Part shown: in pieces, positions 18,892-28,107 of the stretch
Position numbering within the stretch: the first letter of the stretch is position 1
How the letters are laid out: every line of letters begins with the position of its first letter
NCBI RefSeq assembly: GCF_036237275.1
Contig: NZ_CP108352.1
Span: 5,952,001 to 6,016,000 of the forward strand
Length of the DNA stretch: 64,000 nt
Reading direction: 5' to 3'
DNA from: Streptomyces sp. NBC_01353
GTDB taxonomy: Bacteria > Actinomycetota > Actinomycetes > Streptomycetales > Streptomycetaceae
The notes under the pieces: model-generated
What the model was told of the DNA's origin: nothing
The model's database searches: none
The model's input: only the letters and a program-made list of their open reading frames with translations
Program-made: the position numbers and the translations under genes

Positions 18892-20528
18892 CGGCGACGC
18901 TCACGGAGTCGAAGCCGCGCACACCCTCGATGCTGCGCAGCGGCGCGCTGATGGCCGCCGGGTCGCTGGTCTCGCGCGCCACCGGCTTCGTCCGCTCGGC
19001 GATCGTCGCCGCGGCACTCGGCATCGGAGGGATCGCCGACGGGTACGCGGTCGGCAACTCGATCCCCACCATCGTCTACATGCTGCTCCTGGGCGGCGCC
19101 CTCAACGCCGTCTTCGTGCCCGAACTGGTCAAGGCGGCCAAGGAGCACAAGGACGGGGGCGTCGCCTACACAGACCGTCTCCTGACGGTCTGTGTCCTCG
19201 CGCTGCTTGCGCTGACGGCGGGCGCGGTGCTGGCGGCGCCCGCCATCGTCGACGCGTACACCGACTACACCGGCGCCCAGGAGTCGATGACGGTCGCCTT
19301 CGCCCGGTACTGCCTGCCGCAGATCTTCTTCCTCGGGCTCTTCACCCTGCTCGGGCAGGTGCTGAACGCACGGGGCAGGTTCGGCGCGATGATGTGGACG
19401 CCGGTCCTCAACAACGTCGTCGTCATCGCCGTCTTCGTGCTGTACCTGGTCACGGCCGACGGCGGGGCGCTGACCGGCCGGGAGACGACGCTGCTCGGCT
19501 GGGGCACGACGGCGGGCATCGCGGTCCAGGCCCTCGCGCTCGTCCCCTCCCTGCGGGCGGCCGGCTTCCGCTGGCGCCCGCGCTTCGACTGGCGGGGCAG
19601 CGGACTCACGACACCGCTGCGGTCGGCCGGGTGGCTGGTGCTGCTCGTCCTCACCAACCAGGCCGCGTACTGGGTGACGACGAAGCTGGCGACGGCCGCG
19701 GGGACGCGGGCGGAGGAGCTGGGGGCGGGCGGGGGCTTCGGCTTCGCCGCGTACAACAACGCGTATCTGCTGTGGGCCGTGCCGCACGGCATCGTCACCG
19801 TCTCCCTGGTGACCGCCCTGCTGCCCCGGATGAGCGGGGCGGCGGCGGACGGCGACCTGGCGGGGGTACGGAAGGACGTCTCGTACGCGCTCCGGACCAG
19901 CGCGGCGGCCGTCGTACCGGCGGCCTGCGCGCTCTTCGCGCTCGCGGTGCCGCTGATGAGCGTCGTCTTCCAGTACGGCGTCACCGGCGCCGACGACGTC
20001 CGGGCGATGGCCTGGATCCTGATGGCCTTCGCCCCGGGCCTGATCGCCTTCTCGGGCCAGTACGTCTGCACCCGCGCCTTCTACGCCCTGCGCGACACCC
20101 GCACCCCGTTCCTGCTGAACCTGGTCATCACCGGCCTCAACGCGGGCCTGTCCCTGACCGCGTACGTGCTCCTCCCGGCGACATGGGCGGTGGCCGGCGT
20201 CGCGGCCGCCTACTCCCTGGCGCTGTGGGTGGGCTGGGCGCTGACGGCGTACGTGCTGCGCCGACGGCTGGCCGGGACCGAGACGGGCCAGGCGCGGGCC
20301 GGGGCCGCGCTCGCGCGGTTGCTGGTGGCGGCCGTACCGGCGGCCGGTCTCGGGCTGCTCGTCGCCCACTCGACCGCCCCGGCGGGCTCTCCCGCGGCGG
20401 CCGCGGCCGGCGGCCTCGCCATCCTCGCCGTCTTCGCCCTGCTGGCCCGCCCGCTCAAGCTCACGGAAGTACAGGCCCTCCTGGCTGGCGCGAGCCACCG
20501 CGTGCGCGCCCTCGCCCGACGCCGCTGA
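18888..20528 (+). CDS. murJ: MurJ/MviN-type lipid II flippase
   Basis: A 546-residue MOP-superfamily protein with about 14 membrane segments. The N-terminus MLRSGALMAAGSLVSRATGF and early Arg are typical of MurJ. The ATG overlaps the femX stop (ATGA), so the two are coupled. It should move lipid-linked peptidoglycan precursor to the outer membrane face. Streptomyces genomes usually carry more than one MviN-like protein, so this may be a paralogue rather than the main MurJ. Confidence 0.83.
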   Translation: MTATLTESKPRTPSMLRSGALMAAGSLVSRATGFVRSAIVAAALGIGGIADGYAVGNSIPTIVYMLLLGGALNAVFVPELVKAAKEHKDGGVAYTDRLLTVCVLALLALTAGAVLAAPAIVDAYTDYTGAQESMTVAFARYCLPQIFFLGLFTLLGQVLNARGRFGAMMWTPVLNNVVVIAVFVLYLVTADGGALTGRETTLLGWGTTAGIAVQALALVPSLRAAGFRWRPRFDWRGSGLTTPLRSAGWLVLLVLTNQAAYWVTTKLATAAGTRAEELGAGGGFGFAAYNNAYLLWAVPHGIVTVSLVTALLPRMSGAAADGDLAGVRKDVSYALRTSAAAVVPAACALFALAVPLMSVVFQYGVTGADDVRAMAWILMAFAPGLIAFSGQYVCTRAFYALRDTRTPFLLNLVITGLNAGLSLTAYVLLPATWAVAGVAAAYSLALWVGWALTAYVLRRRLAGTETGQARAGAALARLLVAAVPAAGLGLLVAHSTAPAGSPAAAAAGGLAILAVFALLARPLKLTEVQALLAGASHRVRALARRR

Positions 20529-20618
20529 CGACCCCTCGCCCCACGCGGCTGACGCACCTCCCCGCTCTCCCCCCGTCCCGTGGGGGAGCCCTTCGACCCA
20601 CCTTGGGATACTGCTCGA

Positions 20619-21302
20619 ATGCCTCGCGTGCTCCTCATAGAAGACGACCCCTCCGTCCGAGAAGGGGTCGAACTCGGGCTCCGGCGCCGTGGGCACGAGG
20701 TGCGGACCGCCGCGACCGGGGAGGCCGGGCTCGCCCTGCTCGGGGAGTGCCGGCCCGATCTGCTGCTGCTCGATCTGATGCTGCCCGGCATGAACGGCGT
20801 CCAGGTCTGCCGCCACGTCCGCGAGACCAGCCAGCTGCCGATCATCATGCTCACCGCGCGCGGTGACGACTTCGACGTCGTCGTCGGCCTGGAGGCCGGA
20901 GCCGACGACTACATCGTCAAGCCCGCCCGTACCGAGGTCATCGAGGCCCGCATCCGGGCCGTGCTCCGGCGCATCGAGGAGCCGGGCGCCGGGCGGCCCG
21001 CCGTCGAGTTCCACGGGGAGCTCGCCATCGACCGGGTCGGCCTCACCGTCGCCAAGTCCGGCGAGCGCCTCGCCCTCGCCCCCTCCGAGCTCAAGCTCCT
21101 GCTCCATCTGACCGCCGCCCCCGAGCAGGTCTTCAGCCGTCAGCAACTCCTCGAACACGTCTGGGAGCACAGCTACCACGGCGACGCCCGCCTCGTGGAC
21201 GCCTGCGTCCGCCGCCTGCGCAACAAGATCGAGGACACCCCCGGCGCCCCCCGCTACATACAGACCCTGCGCGGCTTCGGCTACCGCTTCGGGCCGCTGT
21301 GA
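20619..21302 (+). CDS. OmpR-type response regulator
   Basis: A 227-residue regulator. The receiver domain has acidic residues in LLIEDD, phospho-acceptor Asp52 in LLLLDLMLPG and Lys in IVKPA. The winged-helix output domain ends RYIQTLRGFGYRF. There is no ribosome site; a -10-like GATACT ends 7 bp before the ATG, so the mRNA is probably leaderless. Coupled to the sensor kinase by a GTGA overlap. The trio regulator/kinase/lipoprotein recalls AfsQ and Cse systems, but I cannot assign it to either. Confidence 0.93.
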   Translation: MPRVLLIEDDPSVREGVELGLRRRGHEVRTAATGEAGLALLGECRPDLLLLDLMLPGMNGVQVCRHVRETSQLPIIMLTARGDDFDVVVGLEAGADDYIVKPARTEVIEARIRAVLRRIEEPGAGRPAVEFHGELAIDRVGLTVAKSGERLALAPSELKLLLHLTAAPEQVFSRQQLLEHVWEHSYHGDARLVDACVRRLRNKIEDTPGAPRYIQTLRGFGYRFGPL

Positions 21303-22744
21303 GCCGCCGTCGCGCCCTGCGTCGCCGCATGAGGCCCTTCGGGCTCCGCACCCGGCTCGTCCTCGCCTTCCTCCTCGTGGCCGCCGTCGGCTGCGGCACC
21401 ACCGCCGCCCTGACCTACCGCGCCGCCCGCAACGCCATCCTCGAACAGGCCCAGGACACCGCCGTCTCCGCCTTCCGCGAGCAGGTCGCGACGCTGACCA
21501 CCCCGCTGCCCGTCGACCCGGACCAGCTGCGCGACTCGCTCTTCCGGATCGCCAAGCAGGGCAAGCCGCACCCCTGGCGGGTCTACGCCGAGTACGGCGA
21601 TATCTGGGTCTCCTCCACGGAACACCCCACCTCCACCGTCCTCACCCCCGAACTGCGCGCACGCGCCCAGGGCACCACGCACGGCAGCTTCCAGCGGGTC
21701 GTCAAGAACGGCATTCCCTACCTCACGATCGCCGTCCCGGCCCTCCTCAAACCGGGCCCCGGCGCCGACGGCCGCCCCACCGGCCTGGTCCTCTACGCCG
21801 TCGTGGACATGAGCAACGAGCAGGAGAACATCGATGCCATGGTGGCCGCGGCCCGCGGCGGCGCCCTGCCGGCCCTCGCCGTCGCGCTCATCCCCGCCCT
21901 GATCGCCGCCCGGAGCGTACTGCGTCCGGTGCGGGACCTGAGGCGCGCCGCACACAGCATGGGCCAGGGTGAGCTGGACACCCGTATCGACGTCAAGGGC
22001 AGCGACGAACTCGCCGACCTCGCCCGGACGTTCAACGAGTCAGCCGCCGAACTCCAGCGCTCGGTCGAGGAGCTGCAGCGCGCCGAGGCCCGCGCCCGCC
22101 GGTTCGCCTCCGACGTCTCGCACGAACTGCGCACCCCACTGGCCGGGATGCTGGCCGTCACCGAGCTTCTCGACGAGGACGCCGCCGGCCTCGACACGGA
22201 CACCGCCCGCGCGGTCCGGCTCATCAGTGCCGAGACCGGCAAACTCGCCGTTCTCGTCGAGGACCTGATGGAGATCTCCCGCTTCGACGCGCGCGCGGCC
22301 GAACTGCACACGGACGAGGTGGACGCCGCGGAGACGATCCGCCGGACCCTGTCGAGCCGCCACTGGACCGACCCGGAGCGGGTGGTCCCCGATCTCCCTC
22401 CCGGCATCCGTGCCCGGCTCGACCCGCGCCGCTTCGACGTGGTCGTCGCCAATCTGGTCGGCAACGCGCTGCGGCACGGCCGCCCGCCGGTGACGGTACG
22501 GCTGTTCACCGACGGCCCCTGGCTGGTCACCGAGGTCGTCGACCGGGGGCCGGGTATCGCGCCGGAGGTGCTGCCGCACGTCTTCGACCGTTTCTTCAAG
22601 GCCGACCCGGCGCGCGCCCGTTCCTCCGGCAGCGGTCTGGGGCTCGCGATCACCCAGGAGAACGTACGGCTCCACGGCGGCACCGTCCTGGCCGCGAACC
22701 ACCCCGACGGCGGGGCAGTCTTCACGGTGAGGATCCCGCTGTGA
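21299..22744 (+). CDS. Sensor histidine kinase
   Basis: A 481-residue membrane kinase. TM1 is at about 19-38, an extracytoplasmic sensor loop spans about 39-187, and TM2 is at about 188-206. HAMP, HisKA with phospho-acceptor His275 (SDVSHELRTP) and HATPase (NLVGNALRHG, DRGPGIAPE, GSGLGLA) follow. Starts with GTG overlapping the regulator stop and ends overlapping the lipoprotein start, so three genes form one coupled operon. The signal is unknown; the loop and downstream lipoprotein suggest envelope sensing. Confidence 0.93.
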   Translation: MSRRRALRRRMRPFGLRTRLVLAFLLVAAVGCGTTAALTYRAARNAILEQAQDTAVSAFREQVATLTTPLPVDPDQLRDSLFRIAKQGKPHPWRVYAEYGDIWVSSTEHPTSTVLTPELRARAQGTTHGSFQRVVKNGIPYLTIAVPALLKPGPGADGRPTGLVLYAVVDMSNEQENIDAMVAAARGGALPALAVALIPALIAARSVLRPVRDLRRAAHSMGQGELDTRIDVKGSDELADLARTFNESAAELQRSVEELQRAEARARRFASDVSHELRTPLAGMLAVTELLDEDAAGLDTDTARAVRLISAETGKLAVLVEDLMEISRFDARAAELHTDEVDAAETIRRTLSSRHWTDPERVVPDLPPGIRARLDPRRFDVVVANLVGNALRHGRPPVTVRLFTDGPWLVTEVVDRGPGIAPEVLPHVFDRFFKADPARARSSGSGLGLAITQENVRLHGGTVLAANHPDGGAVFTVRIPL

Positions 22745-23367
22745 GCGCGTACCGCACGATCCCGGCCGCGTTCGCCCTGCTCCTCGCCCTCGGGGCATGC
22801 GGCATCCGGGACAGCGACGTCGTCGAGGCCGGTGACGCGGCGGCCGTGCCCGTCGACCCGCCGCCCGCGCTCCGGATGACGCTCTTCTTCGTCGACGGCG
22901 ACGGGCGTCTGCTCCCGGTGGTCAGGGAGGGAGACGGTGTGCCGCCGAGCCGCCCGGTGCCGACCCTCAGCCATCCCGGCGCGGCCGATGGTGTCGAGTC
23001 ACCCCTCGACGACAAGCGCGAGGGCGACCGGGACAAGCCCCTGAAAGTGTTCGCCGCTCTGATGGCCGGCCCCACCGGCGCCGAACGCGCCGTCGGCCTG
23101 CGCACCCTGCTCCCGGGGCCGGAGTACGGCACGCACGAGCTGTACGTGAGCGCGGACGCGGTCAAGCTGGGGCAGGACGGCGTGCCGGTGTTCCGGGTGA
23201 GGTCCACGGGTCCGGTGACGGAACTGGATCCGCTCGCCGTCCAGCAGATCGTCTGTACGGCGGTCTTCTCGCAGCACCCCGCGGGTCTGGTCTCGGTCAT
23301 CCTCACCGGCCCGGACGGCGCTCTGCCCGCCCGGTCCTGCCCCGCGACGACGGACGGGACGGACTAG
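22741..23367 (+). CDS. Lipoprotein of the two-component operon
   Basis: A 208-residue exported lipoprotein with lipobox LGAC near residue 20. The rest resembles GerMN-type lipoproteins (FFVDGDGRLLPVVRE, with a later VYVSADAVKL-like region). Its GTG start overlaps the kinase stop by 4 bp. By analogy with CseA, which damps its kinase, it may modulate the sensor from outside the membrane; this is inference from linkage. It ends 1 bp before the convergent beta-lactamase-like gene. Confidence 0.75.
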   Translation: MSAYRTIPAAFALLLALGACGIRDSDVVEAGDAAAVPVDPPPALRMTLFFVDGDGRLLPVVREGDGVPPSRPVPTLSHPGAADGVESPLDDKREGDRDKPLKVFAALMAGPTGAERAVGLRTLLPGPEYGTHELYVSADAVKLGQDGVPVFRVRSTGPVTELDPLAVQQIVCTAVFSQHPAGLVSVILTGPDGALPARSCPATTDGTD

Positions 23368-23368
23368 C

Positions 23369-24196
23369 TCAGGCTCCGGCCCGCAGCTCCGCGAGCACCG
23401 CGTCCGTGAACGGCGGCCACGCCTCGACCGCCCACGGCCCGAAGGCCCGGTCCGAAAGCGCCACGCACGCGGCCCGCGCGTCCGGATCGATCCACAGGAA
23501 CGTGCCCGACTGCCCGAAGTGACCGAACGTACGCGGCGAGGACGAAGCCCCCGTCCAGTGCGGCGACTTGGAGTCCCGGATCTCGAAGCCGAGCCCCCAG
23601 TCGTTGGGTCGCTGGTGGCCGTAGCCGGGCAGGATGCCGGTCAGACCGGGGTACGTCACCGTCATCGCGTCGAGCACCGTACGGGCGTCGAGCAGTCGGG
23701 GCGCCTGCACCTCCGCCGCGAACCGCACCAGGTCGTCGACCGTCGAGACGCCGTCCTTGGCGGGCGAGCCCTCCAGCGTCGTCGAGGTCATCCCCAGCGG
23801 CTCCAGGACCGCCTGGTGCAGATACTCGGCGAACGGGATGTCCGTCGCCTTGGCGACATGGTCGCCGAGCGCCTCGAACCCGGTGTTGGAGTAGATCCGG
23901 CGCGCGCCCGGCGCGGCCATGATCCGCTGCTCGTCGAAGGCCAGACCCGAGGTGTGGGCCAGCAGGTGGCGGACGGTCGAGCCCTCCGGCCCGGCGGGCT
24001 CTTCGAGGTCGATCGCCCCCTCCTCGTACGCGACGAGGACGGCGTAGGCCGCCAGCGGCTTGGTGACGGAGGCGAGCGGGAACCGCTGCCCGGTGGGGCC
24101 GTGGGCCCCGGCCAGGGTGCCGTCCGCGCGTACGACAGCGGCGGCCGCGGTGGGGACGGGCCAGTTCTCGATCATCGCCAGGCTCTGCAGGGACAT
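23369..24196 (-). CDS. Beta-lactamase-fold serine hydrolase
   Basis: A 275-residue penicillin-binding-protein-like hydrolase of the class C/EstB type. The SxxK motif is SVTK (LASVTKPLAAY) at about 38-41, Tyr-x-Asn is YSN (RIYSNTGFEALG), and a C-terminal GHFGQSGTF takes the KTG-like place. No signal peptide, so it is probably a cytoplasmic esterase or peptidase rather than a resistance enzyme. Divergent from merR across a 52-bp spacer that holds the MerR dyad, so its promoter may be affected by MerR. Confidence 0.85.
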   Translation of the reverse strand: MSLQSLAMIENWPVPTAAAAVVRADGTLAGAHGPTGQRFPLASVTKPLAAYAVLVAYEEGAIDLEEPAGPEGSTVRHLLAHTSGLAFDEQRIMAAPGARRIYSNTGFEALGDHVAKATDIPFAEYLHQAVLEPLGMTSTTLEGSPAKDGVSTVDDLVRFAAEVQAPRLLDARTVLDAMTVTYPGLTGILPGYGHQRPNDWGLGFEIRDSKSPHWTGASSSPRTFGHFGQSGTFLWIDPDARAACVALSDRAFGPWAVEAWPPFTDAVLAELRAGA

Positions 24197-24210
24197 GCGA
24201 CTGAGCCTAC

Positions 24211-24241
24211 TTGCTTGGAGTGCACTCGAAGGTTCTAGCGT
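24211..24241 (+). promoter_or_regulatory. MerR-type promoter with 18-bp dyad
   Basis: TTGCTT (-35) and TAGCGT (-10) are separated by 19 bp, the long spacer typical of MerR-activated promoters. The dyad CTTgGAGTGCACTCgAAG (24214-24231) lies between them. It precedes the merR-aldo/keto reductase operon and backs onto the divergent serine hydrolase gene. Confidence 0.75.
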
Positions 24242-24248
24242 GGGGGTC

Positions 24249-24668
24249 ATGAGCGTGATCGAGAGCACGACGCGGCCGCACGGACAGGACCGCTACACGA
24301 TCAGCGAGGTGGCCGCCCTGACCGGGCTCACGGCGCACACCCTGCGCTGGTACGAGCGGATCGGGCTCATGCCGCACGTCGACCGTTCACACACCGGCCA
24401 GCGCCGCTTCGCCCAGCGCGATCTGGACTGGCTGGCCTTCGTCGGCAAGCTCCGGCTGACCGGGATGCCGGTCGCCGCGATGGTGCGGTACGCGGAGCTG
24501 GTGCGGGAGGGCGACCACACCCGGGACGAACGGCGCGAGCTCCTGGAGACCACCCGGCGGGACGTGCTCTCCCGGATCGGCGAGCTCCAGGACGCGCTCG
24601 CCGTGCTCGACATCAAGATCAGCCACTACGGAAACCACCCGAACCAATGCGGAGGCCCCACCTCATGA
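24249..24668 (+). CDS. MerR family transcriptional regulator
   Basis: A 139-residue MerR-type activator. The N-terminal winged helix YTISEVAALTGLTAHTLRWY and ERIGL motif are clear, followed by a dimerisation coiled coil (about 95-130). No Cys metal-binding set is present, so an organic or redox signal is more likely than a metal; this is inference. ATG after GGGGG. Its stop overlaps the reductase start (ATGA), and it probably activates its own operon through the 18-bp dyad. Confidence 0.9.
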   Translation: MSVIESTTRPHGQDRYTISEVAALTGLTAHTLRWYERIGLMPHVDRSHTGQRRFAQRDLDWLAFVGKLRLTGMPVAAMVRYAELVREGDHTRDERRELLETTRRDVLSRIGELQDALAVLDIKISHYGNHPNQCGGPTS

Positions 24669-25678
24669 GCAGGATCGACACCGTACGGCTCGGCGGCCAG
24701 GACGGGCCCGAGATCGGCGTCCAGGGCTTCGGGGCCATGGGCATCAGCGAGTTCTACGGCGACACCGACGAGGCCGCCGCCCGCGACACCCTCGACGCGG
24801 CGCTGGAGGCCGGCGTCACCCTGATCGACACGGCGGACGTCTACGGCAGCGGCGCCAACGAGGAGTTCCTGGCGCCGTTCGTCGCCGCGCACCGCGACGA
24901 GATCACCCTCGCCACCAAGTTCGCCATCGAGCGGCGCGCCGACGACCCGCACTACCGGGGGATCCGCAACGACCGCGGGTACATCCGCCAGGCCGTGGAG
25001 GCGAGCCTGCGCCGCCTCGGCATCGAGACGATCGACCTCTACTACATGCACCGGCGCGACCCGGAGATCCCCTTCGCGGAGTCGGTCGGGGCGATGGCGG
25101 AGCTCGTACAGGAGGGCAAGGTCAGGCAGCTCGGCCTGAGCGAGGTGACCGGCGCGGAGCTGCGCGAGGCGTACGCGGTGCATCCGATCGCCGCCCTCCA
25201 GTCGGAGTGGTCCCTCTTCTCCCGCGACGTGGAGCGCAGCGCGGTCGGCGCGGCCGCCGAGCTGGGCGTGACCTTCGTGCCGTACTCCCCGCTGGGCAGG
25301 GGCTTCCTGACGGGCGCCTTCGCGGACGCCTCGAAGGACCTGTCGGGCGGCGACTTCCGCCAGTACCAGCCCCGCTTCACCGGCGAGAACGCGGCGAAGA
25401 ACGCGGCGCTCCTGGAGCCGGTCCTGAAGATCGCGGCGGCGCACGGGGCCTCGGCGGCGCAGATCGCCCTGGCGTGGGTGCAGCAGCGCGCCACGGTCCA
25501 CGGCCTGACGGTCGTCCCGATCCCGGGCACCCGTAAGCGCACCCGCCTGGAGGAGAACGCGGCGGCGACCTGGATCACCCTGACCGAGCAGGAACTCGCG
25601 GAGCTGGAGCCGATCGCAGCGCAGGTGGCGGGGGACCGCTACCCGGACATGAGGTCCACGTCGGCGGCGCGGGAGTAG
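24665..25678 (+). CDS. Aldo/keto reductase
   Basis: A 337-residue NADPH-dependent reductase of the AKR superfamily. The catalytic tetrad is visible: Asp56 and Tyr60 in IDTADVYG, Lys in LATKFAIE and His in YYMHRRD. The C-terminal cofactor site IPGTRKRTRLEEN is present. Translationally coupled to merR. Such MerR-AKR pairs are common in actinobacteria and may handle reactive carbonyls; the substrate is not evident. Confidence 0.92.
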   Translation: MSRIDTVRLGGQDGPEIGVQGFGAMGISEFYGDTDEAAARDTLDAALEAGVTLIDTADVYGSGANEEFLAPFVAAHRDEITLATKFAIERRADDPHYRGIRNDRGYIRQAVEASLRRLGIETIDLYYMHRRDPEIPFAESVGAMAELVQEGKVRQLGLSEVTGAELREAYAVHPIAALQSEWSLFSRDVERSAVGAAAELGVTFVPYSPLGRGFLTGAFADASKDLSGGDFRQYQPRFTGENAAKNAALLEPVLKIAAAHGASAAQIALAWVQQRATVHGLTVVPIPGTRKRTRLEENAAATWITLTEQELAELEPIAAQVAGDRYPDMRSTSAARE

Positions 25679-25709
25679 GGGAGGAGGGTCCCCCTCCCAG
25701 GGGTCCCCC

Positions 25710-26906
25710 TCACGCCAGTCCCAGGGCGAAGACCGCGAAGCCCGCCGCGAGGAGGCCCGCCGCCGTGCGGCGGGTCCGGCCCGTGCCGGTCCACGGGGAC
25801 TCGAAGCCGCGTGCGTACCGGCCGATCAGGACCAACAGGCCCGCGAACAGCGGCATCCAGGCCAGCCGGGCGAGGATCCAGCCCACCGAGTCGGGCGCGC
25901 CGACCAGGCCCGGGACCTCACCGACGTACGAGGCAGGGATCGCGGCGGCGAGCATCGCCGTCTGGTGCCAGCACAGGATCGTCATCGCGGACAGGTTGAC
26001 GACGACGACCGGCGCCCACAGCGCCGGCCGCTTCAGCAGCTTGCCGAGCCGGTCGCGGAGCAGGATCGCCGCGCCGCTCTGCGCGGCGGCCAGGGCGAGG
26101 ACGAGCAGCGACGGCGGGTGGGAGTTGGTGCGGGCCTCGCCGGGGACGCCGACCATCGACGCGGGGTAGCCGAAGGCGAGCAGCAGGGCGGCGAAGAGCG
26201 CCGCGCCGCCGAGCAGCAGCCCCCAGGCGTGCCGCCGGGTGACCCGGCCCTCGCCCCAGGAGACGCCGAGCTGGTAGGCGAAGAGCCAGCCGGGCAGGAT
26301 GTTGAGCAGGCTCAGCCAGGACGGCACGGCGTCGGCGTACGGCCCGTAGCGCAGGAAGTCGACGACGGCGACCGAGGCGAGCAGCGGGGCGGCCGCCCAC
26401 ACGCCCGCCCGGCGGGCGGCACGCACGCACAGCGGGGTCAGGGCCGTGACGACCGTGTACACCCCGACGAACCACAGCGGCTGGATCACCAGCGTGGACG
26501 CCGTCCGCAGCGTGTCGCCCGGCACCCCGAACCCGTGGTGGAGGAGCGGCAGCAGGACCGCCCAGACGGCCGTCACCCCGAGGACGGGCCGGCCGAGCCG
26601 GGCCAGGCGCCCCTTGAGCCAGTCGCCGGTAGAGCCCTTCCGCTTCCGGTACGAGAGCACGGAGGCGTATCCGCCGACGAGGAAGAAGATGCCCAGCATC
26701 TGCAGGATCCAGCTGACGGGAGCGAGTCCGCCGAAGGTGCCGAGCGGGCTGGCGTTGTGGAGAGCCCCGTCGGAGGAGAGCGAGAACCCGCCGAGCAGCC
26801 AGTGCCCGGTGGGCACGGCGAGCAGGGCGAGGGCGCGCAGCCCGTCGATCGCCCGGTCGCGGTGGACGGGTGTGCGGGCCTCGATGCGTTCGACGAGCGC
26901 GTTCAT
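25710..26906 (-). CDS. Acyltransferase 3 family membrane protein
   Basis: A 398-residue integral membrane acyltransferase (Acyl_transf_3) with about ten membrane segments. The N-terminus RDRAIDGLRALALLAV is the family signature, followed by TGHWLL with a His and later SYRKRKGSTGDW. These enzymes O-acylate sugars, lipids or secondary metabolites. Its ATG overlaps the stop of the upstream alpha/beta hydrolase (4 bp), so the two are one transcript and may act on the same product. Confidence 0.88.
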   Translation of the reverse strand: MNALVERIEARTPVHRDRAIDGLRALALLAVPTGHWLLGGFSLSSDGALHNASPLGTFGGLAPVSWILQMLGIFFLVGGYASVLSYRKRKGSTGDWLKGRLARLGRPVLGVTAVWAVLLPLLHHGFGVPGDTLRTASTLVIQPLWFVGVYTVVTALTPLCVRAARRAGVWAAAPLLASVAVVDFLRYGPYADAVPSWLSLLNILPGWLFAYQLGVSWGEGRVTRRHAWGLLLGGAALFAALLLAFGYPASMVGVPGEARTNSHPPSLLVLALAAAQSGAAILLRDRLGKLLKRPALWAPVVVVNLSAMTILCWHQTAMLAAAIPASYVGEVPGLVGAPDSVGWILARLAWMPLFAGLLVLIGRYARGFESPWTGTGRTRRTAAGLLAAGFAVFALGLA

Positions 26907-27883
26907 CGGACATCCCCCTGGGCGATGGCGGCGAAGGTACGGAGGGACTGCGTGCCGGGCGCGAAGTAGCCGTTGTGACCACGGGCGTCGTCGGCGGGTA
27001 CGTGCCGGGCGCCGAAGGCGGGGTCGGCGGGGTCGGCGCCGTGGCCGAGCCCGGCGAACTCGACGTGGGGGACGCGGTCGATCCAGTCGGACGGGTCCTT
27101 GGCGGCCCACACCCGGGCGGAGGTGCGCAGTTCGCCGACGTTCGCGGCGCGCATCCCGGGGGAGCCGAAGACGACGAGGTCCTTGGCCTTGAGGTCCTGG
27201 GCGGCCAGGCCGCAGACGACGGAGCCGTAGCTGTGGCAGAACACGGACGGGGCGCGGACTCCGGTCGCGGCCAGTCCGTCGGTCAGCCGGGTCAGCCGCT
27301 CAGCGCCGGCCTCGGCGAGGTCCCCGGTGGCGGCGTCGACGCCGACGCCGACGGGGGTGGTGTAGCCGGCCCAGGAGATGACGGCGGTGCGGCCGTGCGT
27401 GGCCCGGCGCAGGGCCTCGGCCATGTCGGTGAGCGGCCGTACGTTCCCGGCGTCGATGTCCGAACCGGGCACGATCACGGCGACGCTGTCGGCCTCGGCC
27501 AGGTTGCCGTGGACGAGGGCGATCTGGCCCCGGCCGCGCGGGTCGGAGGCGAGGATCTGCTGCCCGGCGTACTGGGCGCCGAGGGTGCGGGCGTTCGCCT
27601 CGTACCGCAGTCGCAGCGGAGCGCCGTCGAGGTTGCCGACGACGGAGGGGTGCTCGCGCACGAGTTCCTGCTGCCGACCGGGCGTCAGGCCCTGGAAGAA
27701 CGCGGCGACTTGGGAGGGCGACATCCGCTCCGGGTCGGGCAGACCGTCCGCCCGCCAGGCCTCCGTGCCGACCGGGGCACCGGTGACGACCTGCTGCGCA
27801 CTCGCGGAAGCCCAGCCGGCCGTCCCGGCGATCACCGTCGTGGCGAGCGCGGCGGCGACCAAGGTCCTCGTGTAGCGGCGCAT
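26903..27883 (-). CDS. Exported alpha/beta hydrolase (DUF1023)
   Basis: A 326-residue secreted hydrolase. The signal peptide covers residues 1-29. The nucleophile Ser218 lies in VFCHSYGSV; family hallmarks VVGNLDGAP and DPRGRGQIALV precede it. The C-terminal His is probably in RGHNGYFAPGT. DUF1023 proteins are actinobacterial and their substrates are undefined. A paralogue lies at 31.2-32.4 kb with the same C-terminal GYF-PGT pattern. Upstream of and coupled to the acyltransferase gene. Confidence 0.85.
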   Translation of the reverse strand: MRRYTRTLVAAALATTVIAGTAGWASASAQQVVTGAPVGTEAWRADGLPDPERMSPSQVAAFFQGLTPGRQQELVREHPSVVGNLDGAPLRLRYEANARTLGAQYAGQQILASDPRGRGQIALVHGNLAEADSVAVIVPGSDIDAGNVRPLTDMAEALRRATHGRTAVISWAGYTTPVGVGVDAATGDLAEAGAERLTRLTDGLAATGVRAPSVFCHSYGSVVCGLAAQDLKAKDLVVFGSPGMRAANVGELRTSARVWAAKDPSDWIDRVPHVEFAGLGHGADPADPAFGARHVPADDARGHNGYFAPGTQSLRTFAAIAQGDVR

Positions 27884-28107
27884 ATGGGGGCCCTCCCTCT
27901 TCGTGTCTCTCGTCCGTGGCGAGAGGAAGGTAGGAAGAGGACGGGTGACGACACGTCACACCGGGGGGCCAAGTCCGCGCTGATACCGGGGTAGGGGGTG
28001 GACGAGGGGCGGGCCCCAGGGCGGGGGTGGGGATTTCCCCCGGTTCGGGAAGGGGCGGGGTGGGCGAGGGGCCCCGCGCAGCGGACCGCCCCCGTCGCCC
28101 GCCCGCG

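Noticed and set aside
22741..23367. Assignment of the two-component operon as CseABC or AfsQ
   Set aside because: No sigma factor gene is adjacent and gene order differs from sigE-cseABC; similarity is only in the type of genes present.
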